Of a DNA stretch of 64,000 nt, positions 34,241 to 42,627 are shown one piece after another; position 1 is the first letter of the stretch; each line of letters opens with the position of its first letter. This stretch comes from Paraburkholderia sp. HP33-1. Lineage in GTDB: Bacteria; Pseudomonadota; Gammaproteobacteria; Burkholderiales; Burkholderiaceae. Under the pieces are notes generated by a model, which worked only from the letters and a program-made list of their open reading frames with translations, had not been told where the DNA came from and ran no database searches. The stretch is from positions 558,001 through 622,000 of the forward strand of contig NZ_JAJEJR010000002.1 in assembly GCF_021390595.1 (NCBI RefSeq). Reading direction: 5' to 3'. The position numbers were made by a program, and so were the translations under genes.

Positions 34241-36598
34241 ATGTCCAGATATCGTATCGATCTCGTTGTGTTTTTCGCGGGGCTCGCCGCGGCGTGCTGG
34301 ATCGCCGTCGGTTATGCCGTCTCCAATCCGCTCGCGTTCGCCGTTACGCTGCTGATCGGCGTCTTCTACGTGCTGGGCGCGCTCGAATTGCGCCGCTACA
34401 GCCAGGCGAGCACCACGCTGACGGGCGCGCTCGCCGCGCTGTCGGGACCGCCGCCGAGCCTCGCCGCGTTTCTCGAACCGGTGCATCCGAGCTTGCGCAA
34501 TAGCGTGCGGCTGCGCGTCGAAGGCGAGCGCGTCGCGTTGCCGGGACCCGCGTTGACGCCGTATCTGGTCGGCCTGCTGGTGCTGCTCGGCATGCTCGGC
34601 ACGCTGCTCGGCATGGTGATGACGCTGCGCGGCACCGGCCTCGCGCTGGAGAGCGCGAGCGACCTGCAGGCAATGCGCGCGTCGCTGGCTGCGCCGGTCA
34701 AGGGGCTGGGCTTCGCGTTCGGCACATCGATCGCGGGTGTCGCGACGTCGGCGATGCTCGGGCTGCTGTCCGCGCTGTGCCGCCGCGAGCGGCTCGAAGC
34801 AGCGCAACATCTCGACGTGAAGATCGCGACGACGTTGCGCGTCTACTCGCAGAGCCATCAGCGCGAGGAAAGCTTGCGGCTGCTGCAACGCCAGGCCGAA
34901 GCGACGCCGCTGCTGGTCGAACGTCTGCAGACGATGATGAGCGCGCTCGAACAGCAGAGCGCCGCGTCGAACGAGCGGCAGATTGCGAGCCTCGACGCGT
35001 TTTACGGCCGCACCGAGGCTGCGTATCTGCGCCTGGCCGGCGTGATCGAGCAGTCGCTGAAGGACAGCGTGGCCGGCAGCGCGCAGGCCGCGGGCAAAGC
35101 GCTGCAACCGGTCGTCGAAGCGACGATGGCGGGTGTTGCGCGCGAAACCGCGGCGTTGCACGACGCCGTGACGCAGGCCGTGCAGCGCCAGCTCGACGGC
35201 ATGTCGAGCGGCTTCGCGGCGACCAGCGCGAACGTGGCCGAAATCTGCAACAACGCACTCGCCGGACATCGGGACGCGAGCGACGAGCTGGCTGCGCAGC
35301 AGCGCGCGTCGATCGAACGTGTCGCCGAAGCGTTCGAACAGCGCTCAGCCGCGTTGCTCGACGGCGTGTCCGCGCGGCTAGAAGCGACGGCGAGCGGCAT
35401 GTCGCAGGCTTGGGGCGGGGCGTTGGCGCAGCAGCAGAGCGCGGGCGACAAGCTCGCCGCCAACAACGAACAGGCGCTGGCGCGCGCCGCCGCGACGTTC
35501 GAGCAGCATGCGGCCGCGTTGCTGAGCGCGGTCGGCAGCTCGCATGCGAACTTGCAGGCGGAACTGACCGTGCGCGACGAGCAGCGTTTGGGCGCCTGGG
35601 CTGAGGCCCTCGACGCGATGGGCGCGAAGCTGACCGAGCAGTGGCAACAGACGGGTGCGCAAGCCGCGAGCCGTCAGCAGCAAATCTGCGATGCGCTTGC
35701 GCAAACCGCGCGCGACATCTCTGCGCAGACGCAAACGCATGCGAGCGCGACGATCGCCGAGATCGATCGACTGGTCCAGGCAGCGGCCGAAGCACCGAAG
35801 GCGGCAGCAAACCTGCAAGCCGAACTCGCCGCGCGCGACGAACAGCGCTTCACTTCATGGACCGAAGCGCTCGGCGCAATGACCACCAGGCTGAGCGAAC
35901 AATGGCAGCAGACCGGTTCGCAAACCGCGGCCCATCAGCAGCAAATCTGCGACGCGCTTGCGCAAACCGCGCGCGATATCTCCGCGCAGACGCAAACGCA
36001 TGCCAACGCGACGATCGCCGAGATCGAGCGCCTCGTGCAGGCGGCGTCGGAAGCGCCAAAGGCCGCTGCCGAAGTCGTCGCGGAGCTGCGCCAGAAGCTC
36101 TCCGACAGCATGGTCCGCGACACCGCGATGCTCGACGAGCGCAGCCGTCTGCTCGCCACGCTGGAGACGCTGCTCGACGCGGTCAACCACGCGTCGACCG
36201 AACAGCGCACGGCCGTCGATGCACTCGTCGCGACGTCGGCGGATCTGCTCGAACGCGTCGGCAACCGCTTCACCGAACATCTGGAGCACGAGACCGGCAA
36301 GCTGGGCTCGGTCGCCGCGCAGGTCACCGGCAGCGCGGTCGAGGTCGCGAGCCTCGGCGAAGCGTTCGGCGCGGCCGTGCGCCTGTTCGGCGAAGCGAAC
36401 GACAAGCTCGTCACGCATCTCGAACGCATCGAAGCGGCGCTCGATAAATCGCTCGCACGCAGCGACGAACAGCTCGCCTACTACGTCGCGCAGGCGCGTG
36501 ACGTGGTCGACCTCAGTGTGATGTCGCAGAAGCAGATCGTCGAGGATCTGCAGTTGTTGGCCGCGCAGCGCGCGACCGCCGGAGCCGATGCGGTATGA
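34241..36598 (+). CDS. DUF802 protein: MotA/ExbB/ZorA-like membrane subunit with long coiled-coil tail
   Basis: This 785-residue protein has four predicted membrane segments (about 8-28, 31-48, 107-128, 155-179). The third and fourth, GLLVLLGMLGTLLGMVMTL and GLGFAFGTSIAGVATSAML, resemble the pore helices of MotA/ExbB/TolQ/ZorA. Residues 200-785 are an Ala/Gln/Glu-rich coiled coil on the cytosolic side, with two nearly identical 87-residue repeats (437-523 and 524-610). A MotB-like gene overlaps its end, so the two probably form an ion-driven stator. Architecture with a long cytosolic tail recalls ZorA of the Zorya defence system. The ATG at 34241 follows GGGACC; the longer frame overlaps DUF3348. 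Confidence 0.87.
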   Translation: MSRYRIDLVVFFAGLAAACWIAVGYAVSNPLAFAVTLLIGVFYVLGALELRRYSQASTTLTGALAALSGPPPSLAAFLEPVHPSLRNSVRLRVEGERVALPGPALTPYLVGLLVLLGMLGTLLGMVMTLRGTGLALESASDLQAMRASLAAPVKGLGFAFGTSIAGVATSAMLGLLSALCRRERLEAAQHLDVKIATTLRVYSQSHQREESLRLLQRQAEATPLLVERLQTMMSALEQQSAASNERQIASLDAFYGRTEAAYLRLAGVIEQSLKDSVAGSAQAAGKALQPVVEATMAGVARETAALHDAVTQAVQRQLDGMSSGFAATSANVAEICNNALAGHRDASDELAAQQRASIERVAEAFEQRSAALLDGVSARLEATASGMSQAWGGALAQQQSAGDKLAANNEQALARAAATFEQHAAALLSAVGSSHANLQAELTVRDEQRLGAWAEALDAMGAKLTEQWQQTGAQAASRQQQICDALAQTARDISAQTQTHASATIAEIDRLVQAAAEAPKAAANLQAELAARDEQRFTSWTEALGAMTTRLSEQWQQTGSQTAAHQQQICDALAQTARDISAQTQTHANATIAEIERLVQAASEAPKAAAEVVAELRQKLSDSMVRDTAMLDERSRLLATLETLLDAVNHASTEQRTAVDALVATSADLLERVGNRFTEHLEHETGKLGSVAAQVTGSAVEVASLGEAFGAAVRLFGEANDKLVTHLERIEAALDKSLARSDEQLAYYVAQARDVVDLSVMSQKQIVEDLQLLAAQRATAGADAV
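35549..36070 (+). repeat. Tandem 261-bp duplication inside the DUF802 gene
   Basis: The 261 bp from 35549 and from 35810 encode 87-residue repeats with the shared core QQQICDALAQTARDISAQTQ. DNA identity is very high in the second half of the unit, which indicates a recent duplication or gene conversion. Confidence 0.88.
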
Positions 36599-37248
36599 GC
36601 GAGGACATCGACGGCGGCGTGGAAGCGTCCGCGCCGATCTGGGCCGCGTTCGGCGATCTGATGTCGGTGTTGCTCGGCGCCTTCGTGCTGATTCTGGTGA
36701 GCGTGATAGGCGTGCAACTCGAGCTGTCGAGCAAGCTCGAGCAGGAGGTCAAGCAACGTCAGGCCGAAACGCAGCGTCGCAAGACGCTCGAGCAGGCACT
36801 CGCCGGACCTCTGGCGGCGGGGCGCGTGACGCTCGTCAATGGCCGCATCGGTATTAGCGGCAACGTGCTGTTCGCGCTGAACTCCGCCCAGCTGCAGCCC
36901 GAGGGCCGCGCGCTGCTGAAGAGTCTCGCCGGGCCGCTGTCCGCGTATCTGCGCGCGAGCGACCAGATCCTGATGGTCAGCGGCTTCACCGACGATCAAC
37001 GCCTGCGCGAAGGCAACCGGCGTTTCGCCGATAACTGGGAGCTGTCGGCACAACGCGCGTTGACGGTCACGCGCGCGCTGATCGATGAGGGCGTGCCGGG
37101 GTCGTCGGTGTTTGCGGCTGCGTTCGGCTCCGGGCAGCCGGTCAGTTCGAACAGCGACGAACCGGGCCGCGCGAAAAACCGCCGCGTCGAAATTGCGCCG
37201 GTGCCGCGGCCGTCGAGCGCGGCGGCAGCGGAGAAGTCCGGTGCTTGA
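36595..37248 (+). CDS. MotB/ZorB-like OmpA-domain protein
   Basis: This 217-residue protein has a single N-terminal membrane helix beginning PIWAAFGDLMSVLLGAFVLI. Asp21 sits at the spot of the ion-binding Asp of MotB (Asp32 in E. coli) and ZorB. After a short linker the OmpA-like peptidoglycan-binding domain follows (VSGFTDDQRLREGNR, LSAQRALTVTRAL, NRRVEI). The start ATG overlaps the DUF802 stop by four bases, so the two are translationally coupled. It should anchor the DUF802 channel to the cell wall. No flagellar genes are near, so a flagellar role is unlikely. Confidence 0.9.
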   Translation: MSEDIDGGVEASAPIWAAFGDLMSVLLGAFVLILVSVIGVQLELSSKLEQEVKQRQAETQRRKTLEQALAGPLAAGRVTLVNGRIGISGNVLFALNSAQLQPEGRALLKSLAGPLSAYLRASDQILMVSGFTDDQRLREGNRRFADNWELSAQRALTVTRALIDEGVPGSSVFAAAFGSGQPVSSNSDEPGRAKNRRVEIAPVPRPSSAAAAEKSGA

Positions 37249-37270
37249 CGACGCGCGCGAGGACAACGCC

Positions 37271-37906
37271 ATGACCGACGACGACGCGATCCAGGCGGCT
37301 CGCGCGACGCTCGATGCATGGCGCGCGCGCGGTGCGGATCGGCTCGATCCCGTGCGCTTTCATCTGCTCGAGGCGCTTGCGCGGCGCGCGGCGCAGCACA
37401 GCGGTGAGGCGCGACGCGTGCTCGAATACAGATTGTCGGGACTGCTGGGCGAATATACGGTCGAGGTCGAGCGTGCGACTGCGGATGAGGCCGCGTCGCA
37501 ATCCACCGCCAACGAATCCAACGAAGCCAACGACGCCACGCTCGCGGCACTGATCGAACACCTCGCCCGCCACCACGCGCGCGCGGATGCACCGCACGCC
37601 GCTGCCTACCCCGAACTCCGCGCAGTCGACTACTTCCGCGAAGTCTGGTCTAAAGTCCGCACCGAAAAGCAGCTGCGCCAGTCGCTCGCGCAGGTGCCCG
37701 GCAACGCGGGGCCGCTCAATTCGAGCACCCTCGTGCATCGCGCGCTGTCGTTGATGCGTGAGCTGTCGCCGGGGTATCTGAAGCAGTTCCTGTCGTATGT
37801 CGATACGCTGTCGTGGCTCGAGCAGATGAACGGCGGCGCGCCGCCCGAGAAGGAAGCGCCGCGCGCCGCGACCACCGGCAAGGGCGCTCGCAAGAAAGCG
37901 CGCTAA
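37271..37906 (+). CDS. DUF2894 protein, last gene of the stator-like cluster
   Basis: This 211-residue soluble protein has [18 protein letters not shown] near the start, an acidic Glu/Asn/Ala linker, and a C-terminal domain [33 protein letters not shown]...[22 protein letters not shown], then a Lys/Arg-rich end. This matches DUF2894 as I recall it. ATG 37271 has GAGGA upstream. A GTG at 37241 with GGAGA upstream, overlapping the MotB-like gene, is an equally workable start. Function unknown; the cluster context points to a cytosolic partner of the stator. It overlaps the convergent TerC gene end by four bases. Confidence 0.82.
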   Translation: MTDDDAIQAARATLDAWRARGADRLDPVRFHLLEALARRAAQHSGEARRVLEYRLSGLLGEYTVEVERATADEAASQSTANESNEANDATLAALIEHLARHHARADAPHAAAYPELRAVDYFREVWSKVRTEKQLRQSLAQVPGNAGPLNSSTLVHRALSLMRELSPGYLKQFLSYVDTLSWLEQMNGGAPPEKEAPRAATTGKGARKKAR

Positions 37907-38652
37907 GAGCGGCTTGCCGCACGTTGCCTTTTCGCGCGCCGCGCCAGCATGTTCATCGACTCGACGAACGCGGAGAACGCCATCGCCGCGTAGATGTAGG
38001 CCTTCGGCACATGCGAGCCGAAGCCATCGGCGATCAGTGTCATGCCGATCACGAGCAGGAAGCTCAGCGCCAGCATCACGATGGTCGGATTGCGGTCGAT
38101 GAAGCGCGCGAGCGGCTGCGCGGCGAACAGCATCACCATGATCGACACGATCACCGCGACGAACATGATCGGCAGGTGTTCGGTCATGCCGACGGCGGTG
38201 ATGATGCTGTCGACCGAAAACACGATGTCGAGCACGATGATCTGGCCGATCGCCGCCGCCACGGTTAGCTGCACGGCCGAGCTGACGTTCGCGGCGTCTT
38301 CGTCGTCGGGGCTCACGTGCTCGCGGATTTCGCTGGTCGCCTTCCACACGAGGAACAGGCCGCCGGCGACGAGGATCAGATCGCGCCAGGAAAAGCCATG
38401 ACCGAACAGCTCGAACGCGACCGAGGTCAGCTTTGCGATCCACGCGATGGTACTGAGCAGGATCAGCCGCATCACCAGCGCGAGCAGCAGCCCGATGCGC
38501 TGCGTGCGCGCGCGTTGTGCTTCCGGCAAGCGGTTGCTGAGAATCGAAATGAAGATCAGGTTATCGATGCCGAGCACGACTTCCATCACGATCAGCGTGA
38601 CGAGCGCGGCCCAGGCGGCGGGATCGGCAACGAGTGCGAGCAGGGAGTCCAT
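37903..38652 (-). CDS. TerC-family integral membrane protein
   Basis: This 249-residue protein has seven or eight membrane segments and the TerC motifs [17 protein letters not shown] near the N-terminus and [17 protein letters not shown] mid-protein, each with the conserved Asp in the membrane. Family members include the tellurium-resistance protein TerC and the Mn2+ exporter Alx. Metal export, probably manganese, is the best guess. There is no ter gene cluster nearby. The 3' end overlaps the convergent DUF2894 gene by four bases. Confidence 0.92.
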   Translation of the reverse strand: MDSLLALVADPAAWAALVTLIVMEVVLGIDNLIFISILSNRLPEAQRARTQRIGLLLALVMRLILLSTIAWIAKLTSVAFELFGHGFSWRDLILVAGGLFLVWKATSEIREHVSPDDEDAANVSSAVQLTVAAAIGQIIVLDIVFSVDSIITAVGMTEHLPIMFVAVIVSIMVMLFAAQPLARFIDRNPTIVMLALSFLLVIGMTLIADGFGSHVPKAYIYAAMAFSAFVESMNMLARRAKRQRAASRS

Positions 38653-38771
38653 GACGTGGCGGAACCGGTTGCGCCGCGGGCGGCGGAACCGCCATCATGG
38701 GCCTGTTCGCGGTTCGAATGAACCGGTGATAACCTGAACGACCTTTCGGATTTTTCGAAGTGTCGCTGCGC

Positions 38772-39008
38772 ATGCCCAACTATCGTCACCTGTACTTTTT
38801 CTGGATCGTCGTGAAGGAGGGCGGCTTCGCGCGCGGGCTCGGCGTGTTTCCGCTCGCAGAACTCGGCGCCGAAAGTCTTGCGTTATTGCGGGGCTTGCGC
38901 TGGCTCGGCCGCGCGGACGGTGTGATCGAGGAGATTCACGCGATCCGCTCGCGACGCGGCCAGCATCATGCGCTCGCGTCGCAGGTGATCGCGGCGGCGC
39001 AGTCGTGA
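38772..39008 (+). pseudogene. nhaR-like LysR regulator with large in-frame internal deletion
   Basis: The 78-residue frame begins MPNYRHLYFFWIVVKEGGFAR, the N-terminus of NhaR-type LysR regulators, and jumps straight to GLGVFPLAELGAESLALLRGLRWLG...EEIHAIRSRRGQHH, which is the C-terminal end of the effector domain. About 200 residues, including the rest of the helix-turn-helix and most of the effector domain, are missing without loss of frame. The junction falls at FARGLGVF, where the two ends of the parent gene could share a short GC-rich repeat. It cannot bind DNA as a normal LysR protein. It lies divergent from terC. Confidence 0.75.
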
Positions 39009-39042
39009 GGGTATCGCGCCGCCACGCCCGCGCCGCGCAACA

Positions 39043-40203
39043 TCAGAACGCGTGACGCATGCCGACCGTCACAGCGACCTGCGTGCTCGTCGACGACGGC
39101 GACAGCGTGTTGAGCATCGCATGCGACAACACCGAATCTGCAGGCGCGCCGTGCGCGTTCTGGTACACGCCTTCGAGGTAGAAGTCTGTGCGCTTGCTGA
39201 GCGCGTAGTCGGTCTGCAGCATCGCGCTGTTCCATGCCGGCGACGAGCCGTTATACGCGCCATGCGTGAACGTGTACGCGCCCGATACGCTCAAGGCCGG
39301 CGTCAGCGCGTACTTCGCGTTGACCTCGTAGTTGTCGAGGCGCAGCGATCCGGCGAGCGTGCCGGTGCCGTCGCCGGCCGCGCCGAGATAGGTGCCGGTG
39401 CCGAACGAGAACACGCCCGAGACGTTGTCGATCTGCGTGTGGCTCCAGACGAGGCCGACGGTCGCCGCTCCGAACGTGTAGTTGCCGCCGAGCGACCATA
39501 TGCGCTGGCGTTCGGCGACGAAGTTTGCGCTCGTGTCGCCGGTGGTCACGGCGCCGCTGCCGTTGCCCGCGTTGCTGAACTGCAGGTAGCCGGCCGCCAG
39601 GTTCAGCGGGCCCTGCGCGTACGCGAGGCTGAAGCCGTACGAGCGGTTGTTCGCGAAGTTGCCGGCCTTGTTGCTGAACGAGTACATCGATTCGAACGTG
39701 ACACCGTGGAACACCGGGCTCGCGTACTTGACTGAGTTGTTGACCACGACCGAGTTCGCCGCGAGGTTGTCGTTGTCGAACGGATGCGCGGCGATGCTGC
39801 CGCCCCACGTGTTGAAGCCGGCCGTCAACGGGCCGACGGCGTCGTTCAACACGTCGAACTGGCGGCCGAACGTCAGCGTGCCGTACGGATCGCTTTGCAG
39901 GCCGGCCCATACCTGCGAGCCGAACGCGCTGCCGGCGAATGCCTGCGCGCCGTTGTTCATCAGGAAGCCCTGCTCGAGCTTGAAGACAGTGTGCAGATCC
40001 GCGCCCAGGTCTTCCGTACCCTTCAGGCCGAACACCGTGTTTTGCGTGGTGCCGCTCGCGAGCTGCCAGTTGCTGTGGCCGAGCTGGTTATTCGTGTAGA
40101 CGAGGCCGGTGTCCAACAGGCCGTACAGCGTCACGCTGCTTTCAGCGTGTGCGGACATGGTGAAAACGCCGCACAGCGCGGCGGCGAGTAGGGTCTTTTT
40201 CAT
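39043..40203 (-). CDS. Outer-membrane porin (gram-negative porin family), second copy
   Basis: This 386-residue precursor has signal peptide MKKTLLAAALCGVFTMSAHA followed by ESSVTLYGLLDTGL. It has GTEDLGADLHTVFKLEQGF and FGSQVWAGL motifs and ends GMRHAF with the C-terminal Phe needed for barrel insertion. It is similar to the porins at 5.8 and 59.7 kb but is clearly not a recent copy. ATG 40203 is preceded by AAGGAA; the upstream in-frame extension lacks a ribosome site and would hide the signal peptide. Confidence 0.94.
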   Translation of the reverse strand: MKKTLLAAALCGVFTMSAHAESSVTLYGLLDTGLVYTNNQLGHSNWQLASGTTQNTVFGLKGTEDLGADLHTVFKLEQGFLMNNGAQAFAGSAFGSQVWAGLQSDPYGTLTFGRQFDVLNDAVGPLTAGFNTWGGSIAAHPFDNDNLAANSVVVNNSVKYASPVFHGVTFESMYSFSNKAGNFANNRSYGFSLAYAQGPLNLAAGYLQFSNAGNGSGAVTTGDTSANFVAERQRIWSLGGNYTFGAATVGLVWSHTQIDNVSGVFSFGTGTYLGAAGDGTGTLAGSLRLDNYEVNAKYALTPALSVSGAYTFTHGAYNGSSPAWNSAMLQTDYALSKRTDFYLEGVYQNAHGAPADSVLSHAMLNTLSPSSTSTQVAVTVGMRHAF

Positions 40204-40725
40204 AGCGGGTTCCTTTTGATTTACAAACGTGTTTTCGATTGAATTGAGCCCGTTGCGCGATTTGCGGAATGCCGTAGCGCTTGCGTTCTGCGTGTGATAT
40301 CGAGCTATTGTGATAATCGAAAAAGGTCGGTTGTTTCCTCGCTTTTCATTGCGAATAACGGCGTACCAATGTCTTTGCACGTGAGCAGAGAGCCGGTGCT
40401 CGGATGATTTGGCGAACCAGTCGAAAGCAAGCGGCGTGCCAATGTCTGGTGCGAGGCGCGGAATTCACGCTTCGGTCGTCCAGCGGGGAATAAAGCAGGG
40501 ATTTAACGAAAAACGATTGACGACGCAAACAACGAGGGGGCGAAGCTTACCCTGTTCCGGTGCGCGCCGGGAGGGGAGCGCGCGAAATCGGGGCAAATCA
40601 GCCCGAATTTGCGCGGATTCGCACCATCGAGTAGACGCGATGAGCGCTATGAGGGCGTCGGGCTTGCCCTGGCGGCTTCATCGACACGTGGCATTGTGCT
40701 GAATTCATCATCACCGGAGGCCGGC
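40204..40725. other. Divergent gap between porin and HAD-hydrolase genes
   Basis: About 520 bp without a supported gene. The part near the porin (40240-40340) is richer in A/T and probably holds its promoter. An open frame at 40409-40702 has no ribosome site and no protein-like character. Confidence 0.4.
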
Positions 40726-41400
40726 ATGCGTATCCAGACATCCTTTCTATTCGACCTCGACGGCACGCTCGTCGACAGCGTCTATCAGCACGTGCTGGCG
40801 TGGAAAGAGGCGCTCGACAGCGAGGGGATCGCGCTGTCCGTGTGGCGCATTCATCGCAAGATCGGCATGAGCGGTGGGCTGTTCACGGACCAGTTGCTGC
40901 GTGAGACACACGGCGAGATCAATGCCGAACGCGCAGAACGACTGCGGCTCGCGCATGCGGCCGCCTATCAACGGATGCGCGCGCAGGTCTGTCCGCTGCC
41001 GGGCGCGCGCGGACTGCTCGACGCGCTGACGCAGGCCGGCACCCCGTGGGCCGTCGCGACGAGCGGGCGAATGGAAACCGCTGCGCTGAATCTGGAGGCG
41101 CTGGGCGTTGATCCGGCGAAGGCGGTCGTCGTCACGCGCGACGACGTCAAATACGCTAAGCCCGATCCGGACCTGTTCCTCGCCGCTGCCGCGCGGCTCG
41201 GCGTGCCGATCGAGCACACGGTCGTGGTCGGCGACAGCATCTGGGACATGCTCGCCGCGCGCCGCTGCCGCTCACTCGGTGTCGGCCTGCTCTCGGGCGG
41301 CTACGGCACCGACGAACTGGAGCGCGCGGGGGCGTTGCGCGTCTACGACGATCCGGCCGATCTGCTCGCGCACCTCGACGAAGTGGCGTCGCGGCCGTGA
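40726..41400 (+). CDS. HAD-superfamily phosphatase (phosphoglycolate phosphatase-like)
   Basis: This 224-residue protein has all HAD motifs. FDLDGTLVDS has nucleophile Asp10 and Asp12. ATSGR gives the motif II Ser, KYAKPDPD the motif III Lys, and VVGDSIWDM the motif IV Asp. The cap is helical (type C1). Such enzymes dephosphorylate small metabolites such as sugar phosphates or phosphoglycolate. The exact substrate is not readable. ATG 40726 follows GGAGG. The 3' end faces a convergent gene 13 bp away. Confidence 0.9.
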   Translation: MRIQTSFLFDLDGTLVDSVYQHVLAWKEALDSEGIALSVWRIHRKIGMSGGLFTDQLLRETHGEINAERAERLRLAHAAAYQRMRAQVCPLPGARGLLDALTQAGTPWAVATSGRMETAALNLEALGVDPAKAVVVTRDDVKYAKPDPDLFLAAAARLGVPIEHTVVVGDSIWDMLAARRCRSLGVGLLSGGYGTDELERAGALRVYDDPADLLAHLDEVASRP

Positions 41401-41412
41401 GCCCGGCGGTGA

Positions 41413-42075
41413 TCAGGGCTTGTTGAGGAGCGGCGGCGCCGCCGCAGGGGGCGTCGGCGTCACTTTCGACGATTCCCGGACGAGCTGATTGGTCATCGCC
41501 GCGGCGACCGGATTCGTGCCGCTGCCGGTGCCAGCGCCATTGCCAGCGTTAGTGCCGGCCGACATCGGCACGGTGACGCCCGACGGCATCGGCAGCGACG
41601 GGTCAGGCTTTGCCGATTCCCTGACCAGTTCGTTCGTCAGCATCGCGGCGACGGGGTTCGCGCCGTTCGGGTGCGTGTCGTCGCGCCGTCCGGACTGCGG
41701 CTTCGGTTGGGCTGTTTGCTGGGCGTACGACTGCGGCTTCGAGCGTGCGTGCGCGACTGCGGCCGGAGCGGGAGCTGGAGTCGGAGTCGGTGCCGCATCC
41801 GTCCGCGGAAGCGCGGATTGCGGCGCGATCGCGACATGATTCGCGATGTCCGCACGCGGCGCGGCCGGGCTCACCGGTTCCGCCGGCATCACACTGCCGC
41901 CAGGCGCGCGCGTCGCGCCGGTCTGCGGTTCCGGGTCCACCACGCCGGTGACGCTGCGAGTCACCGTGCCCGTCACAGCGGGCGCCTGATCGTCCCTGGG
42001 GTAAAGCAGATAACCGGCGACGCCCGCATCGACTACGAGCAGCCCGACTATCAACAACTTGCCGGTATTCGTCAT
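41413..42075 (-). CDS. Membrane-anchored proline/alanine-rich protein with NPVAA repeats
   Basis: This 220-residue protein has an N-terminal membrane segment (KLLIVGLLVVDAGVAGYLLY) and a long Pro/Ala/Thr-rich, probably disordered, periplasmic region. Two copies of a short motif close it: NPVAAMLTNELVRESAKPDPS and NPVAAAMTNQLVRESSKVTPT. The motif repeat suggests a duplicated binding element. I do not recognise a family. The ATG at 42075 was chosen because it starts the membrane segment. Confidence 0.75.
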   Translation of the reverse strand: MTNTGKLLIVGLLVVDAGVAGYLLYPRDDQAPAVTGTVTRSVTGVVDPEPQTGATRAPGGSVMPAEPVSPAAPRADIANHVAIAPQSALPRTDAAPTPTPAPAPAAVAHARSKPQSYAQQTAQPKPQSGRRDDTHPNGANPVAAMLTNELVRESAKPDPSLPMPSGVTVPMSAGTNAGNGAGTGSGTNPVAAAMTNQLVRESSKVTPTPPAAAPPLLNKP

Positions 42076-42627
42076 ATCTAAGCAACTACCATTCAACAAC
42101 AGTGATGAATGGATGATAAACGACAGATCCGCAACCGACGCTTCCCGCCCTGCATACCGCGACGCTTCTCGATGGCGGATTTCCGAATGGAGCTGGCACC
42201 AAAAGAGGGCGCGCCTGCCGTGATGGCGACTCGCTTGCACTATGGAAAATAGATATTTTTCCGCACGCCGCGATTTTCTTTTTCGACTCAATTAATTTCG
42301 CCGCATTTATGCGGCTGGCATAGACGGCAATACGACATAAGTTGGACCGCCAATGCGCGGAGCCTGTACTATACGAACCGTTGGAGACTACCGGCAGCCA
42401 CCGTTCGACTATCCGGCGTGTAGAAGTGACCTGCCGCGACTCGCGCACAACGCAAACGCCGGCAGGCTGTGACCGGAAGTAGCGGCAAGAACCCATTGAT
42501 CATGCGGACCCGCGGGCGAGACATCGCCCGGCATTCCTTGGGCAGTCGCTTTGCGAGACGCCATACGGACCGGTTGGTCCGGGGCGTTTGCCGCGGCGGC
42601 GTGAGAGCGTGAGAAACACGTGAAGAT
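42076..42627. other. Divergent regulatory gap
   Basis: About 550 bp between two divergent genes. An AT-rich stretch near 42240-42310 contains a near-palindrome GGAAAATA-GA-TATTTTTCC (42244-42262), a possible operator or promoter element. No gene supported. Confidence 0.4.

Noticed and set aside
33454..37906. Calling the DUF802 cluster a Zorya defence system
   Set aside because: Only a ZorAB-like pair is present; ZorC, ZorD or ZorE-type genes are absent and the flanking proteins are of other families.
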